15,735 nucleotides of DNA from Deltaproteobacteria bacterium (GTDB taxonomy: Bacteria; Desulfobacterota; Desulfobaccia; Desulfobaccales; 0-14-0-80-60-11): the NCBI GenBank assembly GCA_016874945.1, contig VGSO01000023.1:1-15735 (forward strand), given 5' to 3'. Positions within the stretch are counted from its first letter, which is position 1; each line of letters opens with the position of its first letter. The notes beneath the pieces were generated by a model that saw only the letters and a program-made list of their open reading frames with translations, made no database searches and was not told the DNA's origin. The position numbers and the translations under genes were made by a program. Below are positions 7,682-13,591 of the stretch, one piece after another.

Positions 7682-7795
7682 AGGAGGATAAGGGCATTAC
7701 CTGTCAACGCGCGTTCCGGGCCTGCCTGGGGACCCTGGTAATTCTTGGATTGCTCTCGGGCCCTCCCCTGGCATGGGGCGCCAGCCCCGGGGGGG
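7682..7795 (+). other. Ribosome site and signal-peptide segment of the AMIN gene, in another frame
   Basis: AGGAGG at 7682-7687 is followed eight bases later by ATT 7696. From there the frame reads (M)TCQRAFRACLG, TLVILGLLSG, PPLAWGAS: a textbook signal peptide with Arg in the n-region, a hydrophobic core and an A-x-A-like site (AWGA-S). The frame then enters a run of seven G (7789-7795) and ends soon after. The long AMIN frame is the one reached by stepping back one base in that run. No ATG, GTG or TTG exists in this frame between the stop TAA at 7648 and the signal, so initiation would have to be at ATT or the base calls are wrong. Confidence 0.65.
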
Positions 7796-8861
7796 AAGGG
7801 TGGGTCTCAGTCGCGTCGGCGACACCACCATGCTCACCGTGGTGATGGACCGGCCGGCGGAAGCTCGCATCACCAGCCGCACTGCCGCGGGAAAACCCCA
7901 GTTGGTGGTGGAGTTTGTCCGGGCCAGGGCAGCTAGGATCCCCAGCCGTCTGGAAGGCGATGACATGCTGGTGGAGCGGGCCTTCACCGAGTCGTCCCCG
8001 GAAGGCGTGAGGATTATCCTGGAGCTTTTCCCGGAGCGGCCTTACACCTTCTGGAAGAAAGTCCAGAAAGGTCCGGCGGGCCACACCTTGTGGCTTCTGG
8101 GGTTGAATCCCGACCCCAGTTCGCCCCGGATGGAACAACCCCGGCAGCCGGAGCCAGCGAAACCCTCCCGGGACTTTTCGGCCCCCCTTCCGGAAGCGCC
8201 CGTGCCGGCCCCCCGCAGCCCGGAAGATTACGGATTGAGGGAAAGCGAGCGGGTTACCGGGGCGCCCGGCAGCTTTGCCGAATTAAAAAGCCTTGTCCCC
8301 AAGGCCGCCCCTCTCCTCCAGGGACTGGAAAGCGAGGGTTGGACCGTCGCCGAATTTCACAGCTATGACCGGCCGGGCCAGCGTTTCAGCCGGGACTTTC
8401 TGCTGCTTAACCGGCATTATCCCGAACTGGCGGTAAAAATAGTTTATCTGCCGGCCAACCTGCCCAATACTCCCAACATCAGCATCTTTACCCTGACCAC
8501 GGACCGGCTGGGGGGAGAAACCGCGGAGAAATACCGGAGATTACGGAAAATGACCTTTTCCGAGATCAAGAAGGAACACGAGGACATCGGCGACTTCTTT
8601 GACGACGCCCTGAAACCTCCCAGGGTGAAGCTGCGGGAAGAAACCAAGAGCCTGGCTCTCAAGGACCCCCGGGTTTTGCAAAACTTCATCAGCCGGGCCA
8701 CCCGCAACCCCCAAGTGGCCGACAAGTCCATGGCCTACATCAAAGAAAAGGTGAACCAGCGCTTTGAAGGGGTCCAATACACCGTGTCGGAAGACCCTTT
8801 GACCCTGCTGAACCTGGTGGATTTTCTTTATGTGCGGGTATATTTTTTGGAGACGAGATAA
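7773..8861 (+). CDS. AMIN-domain envelope protein, N-terminus in another frame
   Basis: The open frame from ATG 7773 gives 362 residues, but that ATG is inside the signal-peptide coding stretch and is unlikely to be the real start. Residues about 9-110 (VGLSRVGDTTMLTVVMDRP, QLVVEFVRARAARIP, GVRIILELFPE) match an AMIN domain, the periplasmic module that targets proteins to peptidoglycan or secretion pores. A Pro-rich linker (about 112-155) leads to an unrecognised 200-residue C-terminal domain containing EGWTVAEFHSYDRPGQ, ELAVKIVYLPANLP and a charged helical stretch (SEIKKEHEDIGDFFDD). With one extra G in the G7 run at 7789-7795, a signal peptide would fuse in frame, giving about 388 residues. 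It could be a sequencing error, a phase-variable tract or a real lesion; the intact remainder argues for an error or slippage. Confidence 0.7.
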   Translation: MGRQPRGGRVGLSRVGDTTMLTVVMDRPAEARITSRTAAGKPQLVVEFVRARAARIPSRLEGDDMLVERAFTESSPEGVRIILELFPERPYTFWKKVQKGPAGHTLWLLGLNPDPSSPRMEQPRQPEPAKPSRDFSAPLPEAPVPAPRSPEDYGLRESERVTGAPGSFAELKSLVPKAAPLLQGLESEGWTVAEFHSYDRPGQRFSRDFLLLNRHYPELAVKIVYLPANLPNTPNISIFTLTTDRLGGETAEKYRRLRKMTFSEIKKEHEDIGDFFDDALKPPRVKLREETKSLALKDPRVLQNFISRATRNPQVADKSMAYIKEKVNQRFEGVQYTVSEDPLTLLNLVDFLYVRVYFLETR

Positions 8862-8963
8862 GGACGGGGTATCTGAAAAACCTTGGCGCCTTGGCGTGAG
8901 GAATTTATCTCGCGCTAGACCTCAAGAGGAAAAGGCGCAGTAAGCTCTAAACGGGAGGAAAAC

Positions 8964-9188
8964 ATGGCTAAGGGCGTCACCATTTACGGGAAGGCCTCCT
9001 GACCCTTTTCCCAAAAGGCCCGGGAGGCCAAAGAGAAGGAAGGTTTAACGGTCCATTACCTGGATGTGGTCGCCGATTCCCAGGCGATGGAAGAGATGTT
9101 GAAACTCACCCAGGGCGTTCGCCAGGTGCCGGTGCTGGTGGAAGAAGGGCGGGTAAAAATTGGCTTCGGCGGCACTTGAAAGGTGTGA
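8964..9188 (+). CDS. Glutaredoxin-like selenoprotein with two selenocysteines (U-x-x-stop type)
   Basis: A 74-residue protein if UGA 9000-9002 and UGA 9177-9179 are read as selenocysteine; it ends at TGA 9186-9188. GGGAGG (8953-8958) sits five bases before ATG 8964. It starts AKGVTIYGKASU13PFSQKA, where glutaredoxins have YGK-x-x-CPYC-x-KA, so U13 replaces the nucleophilic Cys and S16 the resolving one. DVVADSQAMEEML and the cis-Pro strand VRQVPVLVEEG (about 52-62) continue the thioredoxin fold. The end is GFGGTU72KV-stop, a selenocysteine three residues from the terminus. I recall this as the 'Uxx-star' glutaredoxin-like (seleno)protein family, unverified here. Each UGA is followed by a hairpin at SECIS-like distance. 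A small cytoplasmic thiol/selenol oxidoreductase is inferred. Decoding needs SelA-D, not visible in this window. Confidence 0.88.
9003..9042 (+). promoter_or_regulatory. Bacterial SECIS-like hairpin for the first selenocysteine
   Basis: After UGA 9000-9002, GGCC 9017-9020 pairs with GGCC 9026-9029 around the loop CGGGA, whose G residues fall 20-22 bases past the UGA, within the usual bacterial SECIS range. CCTT/AAGG-type pairing of 9004-9012 with about 9036-9043 can close a lower stem. Confidence 0.6.
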
Positions 9189-9210
9189 CCAAGGCCCGCG
9201 GGGCGCGGGC
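9180..9210 (+). promoter_or_regulatory. Bacterial SECIS-like hairpin for the second selenocysteine
   Basis: GCCCGCG (9194-9200) pairs perfectly with CGCGGGC (9204-9210) around GGG. The loop starts 22 bases after the UGA at 9177-9179. The hairpin lies wholly outside the coding sequence, and no T-run follows, so a terminator is an unlikely explanation. Its loop is G-rich, as in the first SECIS candidate. Confidence 0.6.
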
Positions 9211-9255
9211 GGATTGGAATAACAAATCCCCCCACAGGGTTAAATCAGCCAATAT

Positions 9256-9297
9256 GGCCGGATAAGCCTCGTAAACGAGACTTTCCCGGCCTTTTTT
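9256..9297 (+). terminator. Rho-independent terminator of the selenoprotein gene
   Basis: GGCCGG (9256-9261) pairs with CCGGCC (9286-9291). Inside, AAG/CTT and CTCG/CGAG pair around a TAAA loop, separated by small internal loops, and six T follow at 9292-9297. It ends the transcript about 70 bases past the selenoprotein stop, so transcription of the next gene must start anew. Confidence 0.82.
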
Positions 9298-9374
9298 CCC
9301 CTTTGCCTCTCCACTTGCCTCGGTTTTGCAGGAAAATGCGGGCAATTCCTTAACCGCTTGGGGCGCTCCGGCGC

Positions 9375-9670
9375 AATGAATAAAGTGGGAAATTATTTTT
9401 AATGATATAATTAATTGATATATCATAAGAATTAGCTTATTTGCTCAAAAATTATTTGGAGCCAAACATGTGAAAGAAAATACTCCACTTTCGCTTTAAA
9501 AAAACTTGAAATAAAATAGATTTTCCCCACTTTTAATGGGAAAAAGACATTTTTAATAATGACTATCCATCAAAAAAAAGGTAAAAAAGATATATGATAG
9601 AATATTATCAATATTATCAATATAATATATCTAATAAGCAATTTTTTTCTTGACAAGCAATTTTTTTCAC
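9375..9670. other. AT-rich block upstream of the leader promoter
   Basis: This stretch is strikingly AT-rich in an otherwise GC-rich window and has no credible ORF. It contains an inverted repeat ATGATATA (9402-9409) / TATATCAT (9419-9426), a tandem 9-mer AATATTATC (9601-9609 and 9610-9618) and a 14-base direct repeat AAGCAATTTTTTTC (9636-9649 and 9655-9668) that overlaps the promoter. It may act as an UP element or bind a regulator or nucleoid protein. Confidence 0.7.
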
Positions 9671-9678
9671 GATATAAC
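9650..9678 (+). promoter_or_regulatory. Near-consensus sigma-70 promoter
   Basis: TTGACA (9650-9655), a 17-base spacer, and TATAAC (9673-9678), with AT-rich DNA upstream. Transcription should begin near 9685, giving a leader of about 260 bases before the 3D-domain gene. Confidence 0.8.
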
Positions 9679-9684
9679 CGGACC

Positions 9685-9887
9685 CACATTCAACAAGCCC
9701 GCTTGGGGTGGCCGGAATTGATCCACGAATTCCGGTTCCGGGGGATGGAAACCTCAAGCGCGGCGTCCGTTTCACTGGGGGGGGATAAACTATCTCCCTG
9801 GAGGTGCTATCCAAGACCGAAGTCAAAAAACTATTTAACTAATCACGGTGCTCAGCCCTTAGTTTTTACTTCGGTTCTTTCTTTTTT
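9685..9887 (+). ncRNA. Structured leader or small RNA: candidate riboswitch/attenuator
   Basis: Downstream of the promoter, 9700-9760 folds into a compact three-way junction: P1 9700-9709/9751-9760 (10 bp, one G-U), P2 9712-9719/9728-9735 (8 bp) and P3 9736-9739/9747-9750. Only two unpaired bases are left in the junction. The P2 loop contains ATCC (9721-9724) and the P3 loop GGAT (9743-9746), which could kiss. A further stem GGATA/TATCC (9783-9787/9808-9812) follows, then a terminator. I compared it with my memory of the c-di-GMP, ydaO (c-di-AMP), SAM, TPP, cobalamin, purine, fluoride and ZTP riboswitches and found no match. It may be a riboswitch, another attenuator or a separate roughly 200-base small RNA. 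Confidence 0.5.
9816..9887 (+). terminator. Intrinsic terminator in the leader of the 3D-domain gene
   Basis: The arm 9816-9832 (ACCGAAGT, C, AAAAAACT) pairs with 9861-9875 (AGTTTTTACTTCGGT), about 15 bp with two bulged bases, followed by TCTTTCTTTTTT (9876-9887). It lies between the promoter at 9650 and the ribosome site at 9934, so it would stop transcription before the gene unless overridden. Confidence 0.75.
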
Positions 9888-9944
9888 CCCCAAATTCCCA
9901 ACCAAAGCCTGAACTATCTTTACGGTGGCTAGCGGGAGGAAAAT

Positions 9945-10325
9945 ATGAAGAAAATAGCCATATTTTGTCTAATTGGCGCGGGAGTAGGCGTCTTGGGGTG
10001 GGCCAAGCCCACCATTAGCATCAGCATGTCCATTGTCACGGTGACCGCGTATCATCCCGGAGCTTACTGTCCCGGGGTTCCCAAAGGCATAACCGCCTCA
10101 GGTTTGAAAGTCAAAGAAGGGATGTTAGCCGTCAGCCGGGATGTGGAAAGGAATATGAACCTGGGGTTTGGGGACCGCGTCCTGCTCCACGGCCTGGGGG
10201 TCTTTGAATTTCAGGACCGCATGGCCTTACGCTGCCGCAAGAAAGTGGACATTTACATCGACTGCACGAAAAAAGCCCGCCGCTTCGGGGTGAAGCGCTA
10301 CGTCGTTCTGGTGAAGCTCGCCTGA
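9945..10325 (+). CDS. Exported 3D-domain (double-psi beta-barrel) cell-wall protein
   Basis: A 126-residue protein with GGGAGG six bases before ATG 9945. Residues 1-20 form a signal peptide (KKIAIFCLIGAGVGVLGWA). The rest is a 3D domain, the small double-psi beta-barrel shared with MltA-type lytic transglycosylases and Gram-positive resuscitation-type proteins: VTVTAYHPG (31-39), GITASGLKVKEGMLAVSRD66 (48-66), GFGDRVLLHGLGVFEFQD91RM (74-93) and VD102IYID. The three conserved Asp that name the domain are D66, D91 and D102. It has only this domain, with no LysM or SH3 anchor. Expected to cleave or bind glycan in the periplasm. Expression probably depends on the leader and internal terminator just upstream. 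It is convergent with efp. Confidence 0.85.
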   Translation: MKKIAIFCLIGAGVGVLGWAKPTISISMSIVTVTAYHPGAYCPGVPKGITASGLKVKEGMLAVSRDVERNMNLGFGDRVLLHGLGVFEFQDRMALRCRKKVDIYIDCTKKARRFGVKRYVVLVKLA

Positions 10326-10359
10326 GGTTTTTACCTAAGAGCTTTGCAAAATCCCTTTT

Positions 10360-10410
10360 GTCATTTCTGAGCGTCTAGATCCTTCGGTCGCTTCGCCACC
10401 TCAGAATGAC
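10360..10410. repeat. GTCATT-CTGAG inverted repeat between convergent genes
   Basis: GTCATTTCTGAG (10360-10371) and CTCAGAATGAC (10400-10410) are complementary apart from one bulged T. This resembles the common dispersed GTCATTCTGAG...CTCAGAATGAC hairpin of many genomes. It could double as a two-way transcription barrier between the 3D-domain gene and efp. Confidence 0.6.
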
Positions 10411-10440
10411 CCATCAGGCAACTTTTTCAGAGAACTTGAC

Positions 10441-11001
10441 TTACTTGACCCTTTCAATATAAGTGCCGGTGCGGGTATCCACCTTCACCCGGTCGCCTTC
10501 GTTGATAAACAACGGCACCTGGATTACTGCACCGCTTTCCAGCGTGGCCGGCTTGGTTCCGCCGGTGGCCGTATCCCCGCGCACCCCAGGCTCGGTCTGG
10601 GCCACCGACAGTTCCACGAACAGGGGCTGTTCCACGGCCACGGGCTGCCGGTTGAAGAACAAAATCTTGACATTGAGATTTTCTGTAAGCCAGAGACGGG
10701 CGTCTCCCAGCTGCTCTGGAGTGAGCATGATCTGCTCGTAGGTTTCGTTGTCCATCATGCAGTACTGGTCCCCTTCACTGTAAAGATACTGCATCTCCCG
10801 TTCCATCAAGTCGGGCTTCTTCACCCGTTCGCCGGAGCGGAAGGTCTGCTCCAGGACCCGGCCGGCGAGGAGATTTTTTAGCTTGGTGCGCACAAAGGCC
10901 CCGCCTTTGCCAGGTTTGACGTGCTGGAACTCCACGATCACGTAGGGGACGCCATCCAACTCGATTTTCAAGCCTTTCTTGAACTCCGCGGTGGAATACA
11001 T
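10441..11001 (-). CDS. efp: Translation elongation factor P
   Basis: A 186-residue protein that matches EF-P end to end. EF-P enters the ribosomal E site and relieves stalling at consecutive prolines. The KOW-like N-terminal domain carries the tip loop HVKPGKGGAFVRT (27-39), placing K32 at the functional position. A Lys here rules out EarP-type arginine rhamnosylation and suits either EpmA-type lysylation or a Bacillus-like modification, but the modifying enzyme is not in the window. The two OB domains follow, ending with the signature GDTATGGTKPATLESG (about 142-157) and TGTYIERVK. GAGGAAGG lies about seven bases before the ATG. It is transcribed in the same direction as the ftsB-like gene, about 200 bases apart with repeats between, so co-transcription is uncertain. 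Confidence 0.97.
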   Translation of the reverse strand: MYSTAEFKKGLKIELDGVPYVIVEFQHVKPGKGGAFVRTKLKNLLAGRVLEQTFRSGERVKKPDLMEREMQYLYSEGDQYCMMDNETYEQIMLTPEQLGDARLWLTENLNVKILFFNRQPVAVEQPLFVELSVAQTEPGVRGDTATGGTKPATLESGAVIQVPLFINEGDRVKVDTRTGTYIERVK

Positions 11002-11023
11002 ATTTAAGCCTTCCTCAAGGTTA

Positions 11024-11112
11024 TAGTCTGTAGGTTAAATCTGCGTTTCCCTGCGTTCATTGGCGGTTGCAATTTTTTAACCGCAGATTAACGCGGCTGA
11101 ATACAGATATTA
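11024..11112. repeat. Inverted pair of ACCGCAGATTAACGC-type repeats
   Basis: The minus strand of 11030-11066 reads AACCGCCAATGAACGCAGGG..., and the plus strand of 11080-11110 reads TTAACCGCAGATTAACGCGG.... The two family members face each other around GCAATTTTT, forming a large imperfect hairpin just upstream of efp. Confidence 0.65.
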
Positions 11113-11203
11113 AATGTCCGGATTAATGTCAAGATGGGAGGCTTGAGGGGAGCCCTGGGGGAGGACTGTCTAACTCGAGCCCGGAGGTTTTTTAAGCCCC
11201 GGT

Positions 11204-11608
11204 TTATTCGGCAACTTCGGTTTTTACCCCCTCCAGGGAAGCCGGCTCCGACTTCATCGGCGGAAGCGGCGTTTCCGGTTTGGGCCCCAGGTTCGGAGGA
11301 AGTTGGAAAATAATTTCATTCTTTTTGACAAAATTCAATTCCCGACGAATGAGGTCCTGGATCATTTCCGGGTCGTGCTGCAGGCGGTCGATGGTGCGGG
11401 CCAGGCGTTCATTTTCCGCGGTAAGCCGGGCGTTTTCCTGCTCCAGGCGCTGCCGTTCCGCATTAAGGCGGAAAATCTGGTACGGCCCCCGGCTGCTGAA
11501 AATGAGCACCAGGAACACCACCATCCCCAAAACCAGCACCCCCCCCAGGAGCAGCTTGGAATGGAATTTGAGCCTGGAAGACTCCGGCGGCGATGTGGGT
11601 GAAGTCAT
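11204..11608 (-). CDS. ftsB: FtsB/DivIC-like septum-formation initiator
   Basis: 134 residues from ATG 11608, with GGGGGGCAGG just upstream; an in-frame start at 11680 would add 24 residues (DFCCFCVHF...) that do not fit. Layout is that of FtsB: a short Ser/Pro-rich cytoplasmic tail (1-18), one membrane helix (about 19-37), a periplasmic coiled coil with heptad Leu/Asn (FRLNAERQRLEQENARLTAE, about 46-78), and the family motif IRRELNFVKKNEIIFQL (87-103). A Pro-rich tail of about 30 residues follows. FtsB bridges FtsL and FtsQ in the divisome and helps activate septal wall synthesis. The name is by family; synteny with eno is not visible here. Confidence 0.85.
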   Translation of the reverse strand: MTSPTSPPESSRLKFHSKLLLGGVLVLGMVVFLVLIFSSRGPYQIFRLNAERQRLEQENARLTAENERLARTIDRLQHDPEMIQDLIRRELNFVKKNEIIFQLPPNLGPKPETPLPPMKSEPASLEGVKTEVAE

Positions 11609-11883
11609 GCCTGCCCCCCTGACAGGACTTGCAATTGATGTTGAATTAAAATGTACACAAAAGCAACAAAAATCTATCACTTAGGATCGGAGAAAAATAA
11701 ATATCCTTTCGTCAACTCGCCTTGACCCAGAAAAGGTCAGGCCGAAAAATTAAAAATGACTGAAAATGGAATCAACTGATCCCTTTGATGAGGCTGGTCA
11801 CGCGCTTTTTCAGGCGTTTACGCGGCAAAATGAAGCTGTTTCGCCTCCCAAAGCAGCCTTCATGGAGATGCGGCTATAAGGCG

Positions 11884-12016
11884 GAGCCTCTTGCAAAATT
11901 ATGTAGCCGCAGGCTTCAGCCTGCGCCCGCACAGGCTGGAAAGCCTGTGCTACCGGATATTTCTTTGAGCAACATGGGAAAAATCGTAGCCTCAAAATGA
12001 ATTTTGCAAGAGGCTC
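11884..12016. mobile_element. MITE-like element with 17-bp terminal inverted repeats
   Basis: GAGCCTCTTGCAAAATT (11884-11900) and its exact complement (12000-12016) bound a 133-base unit. GGCG flanks both ends (11880-11883 and 12017-12020), consistent with a 4-bp target duplication. Inside are two hairpins bracketed by GTAG/CTAC: CGCAGGCT/AGCCTGCG (11908-11915/11918-11925) and GCACAGGCT/AGCCTGTGC with a GGAA loop (11929-11937/11942-11950). No transposase is encoded, so it would need a parent IS elsewhere. Confidence 0.7.
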
Positions 12017-12021
12017 GGCGG

Positions 12022-12042
12022 TTTACAGTTTTCAGTTTTCAG
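12022..12042. repeat. Heptamer tandem repeat (TTTACAG, TTTTCAG x2)
   Basis: Three 7-base units directly beside the MITE-like element. The unit differs from those at 5254 and 7571, but the period is the same. Confidence 0.75.
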
Positions 12043-12085
12043 TCAAAAGGATGAAGACGTGTTTTTGCATTTCCTCCGGCTAAGG

Positions 12086-13576
12086 TCAGCATATCGCCCA
12101 TAAAATAACTCCAATTATTAAGGACGCGGCCACCCCCAGGGGAATGGTGCGGCGCAGGATGGTCCCCTCCTGGCCCAGGGCGCCGCACATGGGCGCGGCC
12201 AGGGCAATCTTAAAGGGGGAAGAAATGGAGCCCACGGAGGCACCCACCGTAAGCCCCGCGGCCAGCCAGACCGCCGACACCTGGAGCAGCCCCGCGGCCC
12301 GCACCTGCAATTCCCCGAAGAGCATCAGGGAAGCCACCCCATAGCCGGTCAAAAAAGTGCCGGCCCATCCCAGGAGCGGTACAAAGAGCGGATACCAGGA
12401 GCCGGTGTAGGTCTTCAACCCCATGGCCAACACCCAGGGGATGTTCCGGGACTGGTCCACCTGACCGAACCCCTGGGCGTATCCGGAATAGGCGATTATC
12501 TGGCCCATGGCCCCGAAAAGGGCCATGCCCATAAGCGCCCGCCAGCCTTGCCTCAGGCTCACCGCCAACACCGGGGCCATCTGGACTTTCCGCCCAAACA
12601 TGGCCGCGGCCGTCCCGCAGGCCATAAAAAGGTAGAGGTAGGCCGAAAAGAAGGGCGTCAAAGTGATCCGGTGTCCCGGCACCACCTCCAGATGAAGGAC
12701 CAGCCGCTCACTGGTGAGTTCCCTGAGCTCGGGCGCGGTGTTCACCAGCAGGAGGGGAACCAGGATTACGACAAAGGGGAACAGGTCCCGGCGGATTTCC
12801 CGGCTCCACTGCCAGCGCCGGGCGCCCAGAAGCATCAGCGCCGCCATCAAGGCCAGCCCTCCGGCCATGCCGGCCAGGGCGACACCCAGGGTCACCGTGG
12901 CCGCCAATGCCACCAGGCTCACCAGCAGGCCCCCGGCCAGCATCAGGGCCAATCCCCGCAGGCCTCCCTCTCCCCGGGGCAGATACCAGGGAATGCAGGC
13001 GGCCATGGCCAGGGTGGCGGGCACGGACAGCCAGGCCGTGGCCGATGCCAGTTCCGCCGGAGGCAGCCCCGTTATGAGGGCCAGCACCGTGATGATGATC
13101 CCGGCCATCTCCACGCCCATCAGGCCGGCGTAGCCGATGATGGAAAGCGCGGCCGCGCCCGGGGGGCTGACCCCCGCAGCCCTCAGCATGGGGGCCACCA
13201 GGGGTTCGGCGATGATGCTGGCCCCCTCTAAGAAATTGGCGGTTCCCAAGGAGATGAACAGGTGGCGGTGCTCCGGATGGCGCAGGCCGGAGGCGAACCA
13301 GGTGACAATCCGCTCAATGCCCCCGGTGGCCCGGAGCAAATTGGACAGCAGGATGCCCGCCAATACGACCAGCAGAAGCGGGAGAGTGGTCAGCACCCCG
13401 TCCAGCGCCGCCAGCCAGATCACCCCCAGGGGAGTCCTGAACCCCACATAGGCCAGCCCCGCGGTAAATCCCACCCCGATAAGGGAAAGTTCCAGGGCCG
13501 GCCGCTTCAGCCCTACGGCCACAAAGGTCAGCAGCAATACCGGGGTCCAACTCAGGGCAAAGGTTGACACTTCCAT
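12086..13576 (-). CDS. LctP/LldP-family (lactate permease-like) transporter
   Basis: A 496-residue, almost wholly hydrophobic inner-membrane protein with about 12-14 helices. It carries the family landmarks ANFLEGASIIAEPLVAP (113-129), corresponding to FLEGASGFGxPxAI in lactate permeases, and SVGSISSPFKIAL (about 447-459), corresponding to the SP-K-I region. LctP members import L- or D-lactate or glycolate with protons. The GFG of the canonical first motif is IIA here, so the substrate may differ. It is somewhat shorter than typical members (about 530-560). It starts 15 bases after the stop of the phosphatase gene, so the two are probably one operon. No lactate dehydrogenase is nearby. Confidence 0.87.
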   Translation of the reverse strand: MEVSTFALSWTPVLLLTFVAVGLKRPALELSLIGVGFTAGLAYVGFRTPLGVIWLAALDGVLTTLPLLLVVLAGILLSNLLRATGGIERIVTWFASGLRHPEHRHLFISLGTANFLEGASIIAEPLVAPMLRAAGVSPPGAAALSIIGYAGLMGVEMAGIIITVLALITGLPPAELASATAWLSVPATLAMAACIPWYLPRGEGGLRGLALMLAGGLLVSLVALAATVTLGVALAGMAGGLALMAALMLLGARRWQWSREIRRDLFPFVVILVPLLLVNTAPELRELTSERLVLHLEVVPGHRITLTPFFSAYLYLFMACGTAAAMFGRKVQMAPVLAVSLRQGWRALMGMALFGAMGQIIAYSGYAQGFGQVDQSRNIPWVLAMGLKTYTGSWYPLFVPLLGWAGTFLTGYGVASLMLFGELQVRAAGLLQVSAVWLAAGLTVGASVGSISSPFKIALAAPMCGALGQEGTILRRTIPLGVAASLIIGVILWAIC

Positions 13577-13591
13577 AGAGAGGTTTCAGGT

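Larger units (their letters stand above)
7207..7695. other. Gene-free gap rich in short repeats
   Basis: 489 bases with no credible gene. It holds a double-hairpin element (7354-7412), an imperfect inverted repeat AAAGT...CCCC / GGGG..ACTTT (7473-7503), the AACCGAA-type heptamer array (7571-7600) and a strong AGGAGG ribosome site (7682-7687) that begins the next gene. Confidence 0.6.
11609..12085. other. Gene-free gap holding a MITE-like element and heptamers
   Basis: 477 bases between ftsB (which points away) and the stop of the permease. 11609-11765 should hold the ftsB promoter, but I see no convincing one. A 37-codon ORF runs 11766-11879 without a ribosome site. The MITE-like element (11884-12016) and a heptamer array (12022-12042) fill the rest. 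Confidence 0.6.

Noticed and set aside
9189..9210. Hairpin after the second UGA as a terminator
   Set aside because: No T-run follows it, and a much better terminator lies at 9256-9297.
9685..9812. Leader as a ydaO, c-di-GMP (GEMM) or purine riboswitch
   Set aside because: The conserved cores I remember for these classes are absent, including the GEMM A-CGCAAAGC segment and the ydaO ACCCG-CAGCTAAC segment.
9703..9912. 69-residue open frame across the leader of the 3D-domain gene
   Set aside because: It overlaps the three-way junction and terminator, has no ribosome site, and the sequence is compositionally mixed; RNA structure explains the region better.
12548..13231. Plus-strand ORF opposite the permease
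   Set aside because: It is a shadow frame, extremely Gln/His/Gly-rich, while the minus frame has conserved transporter motifs.
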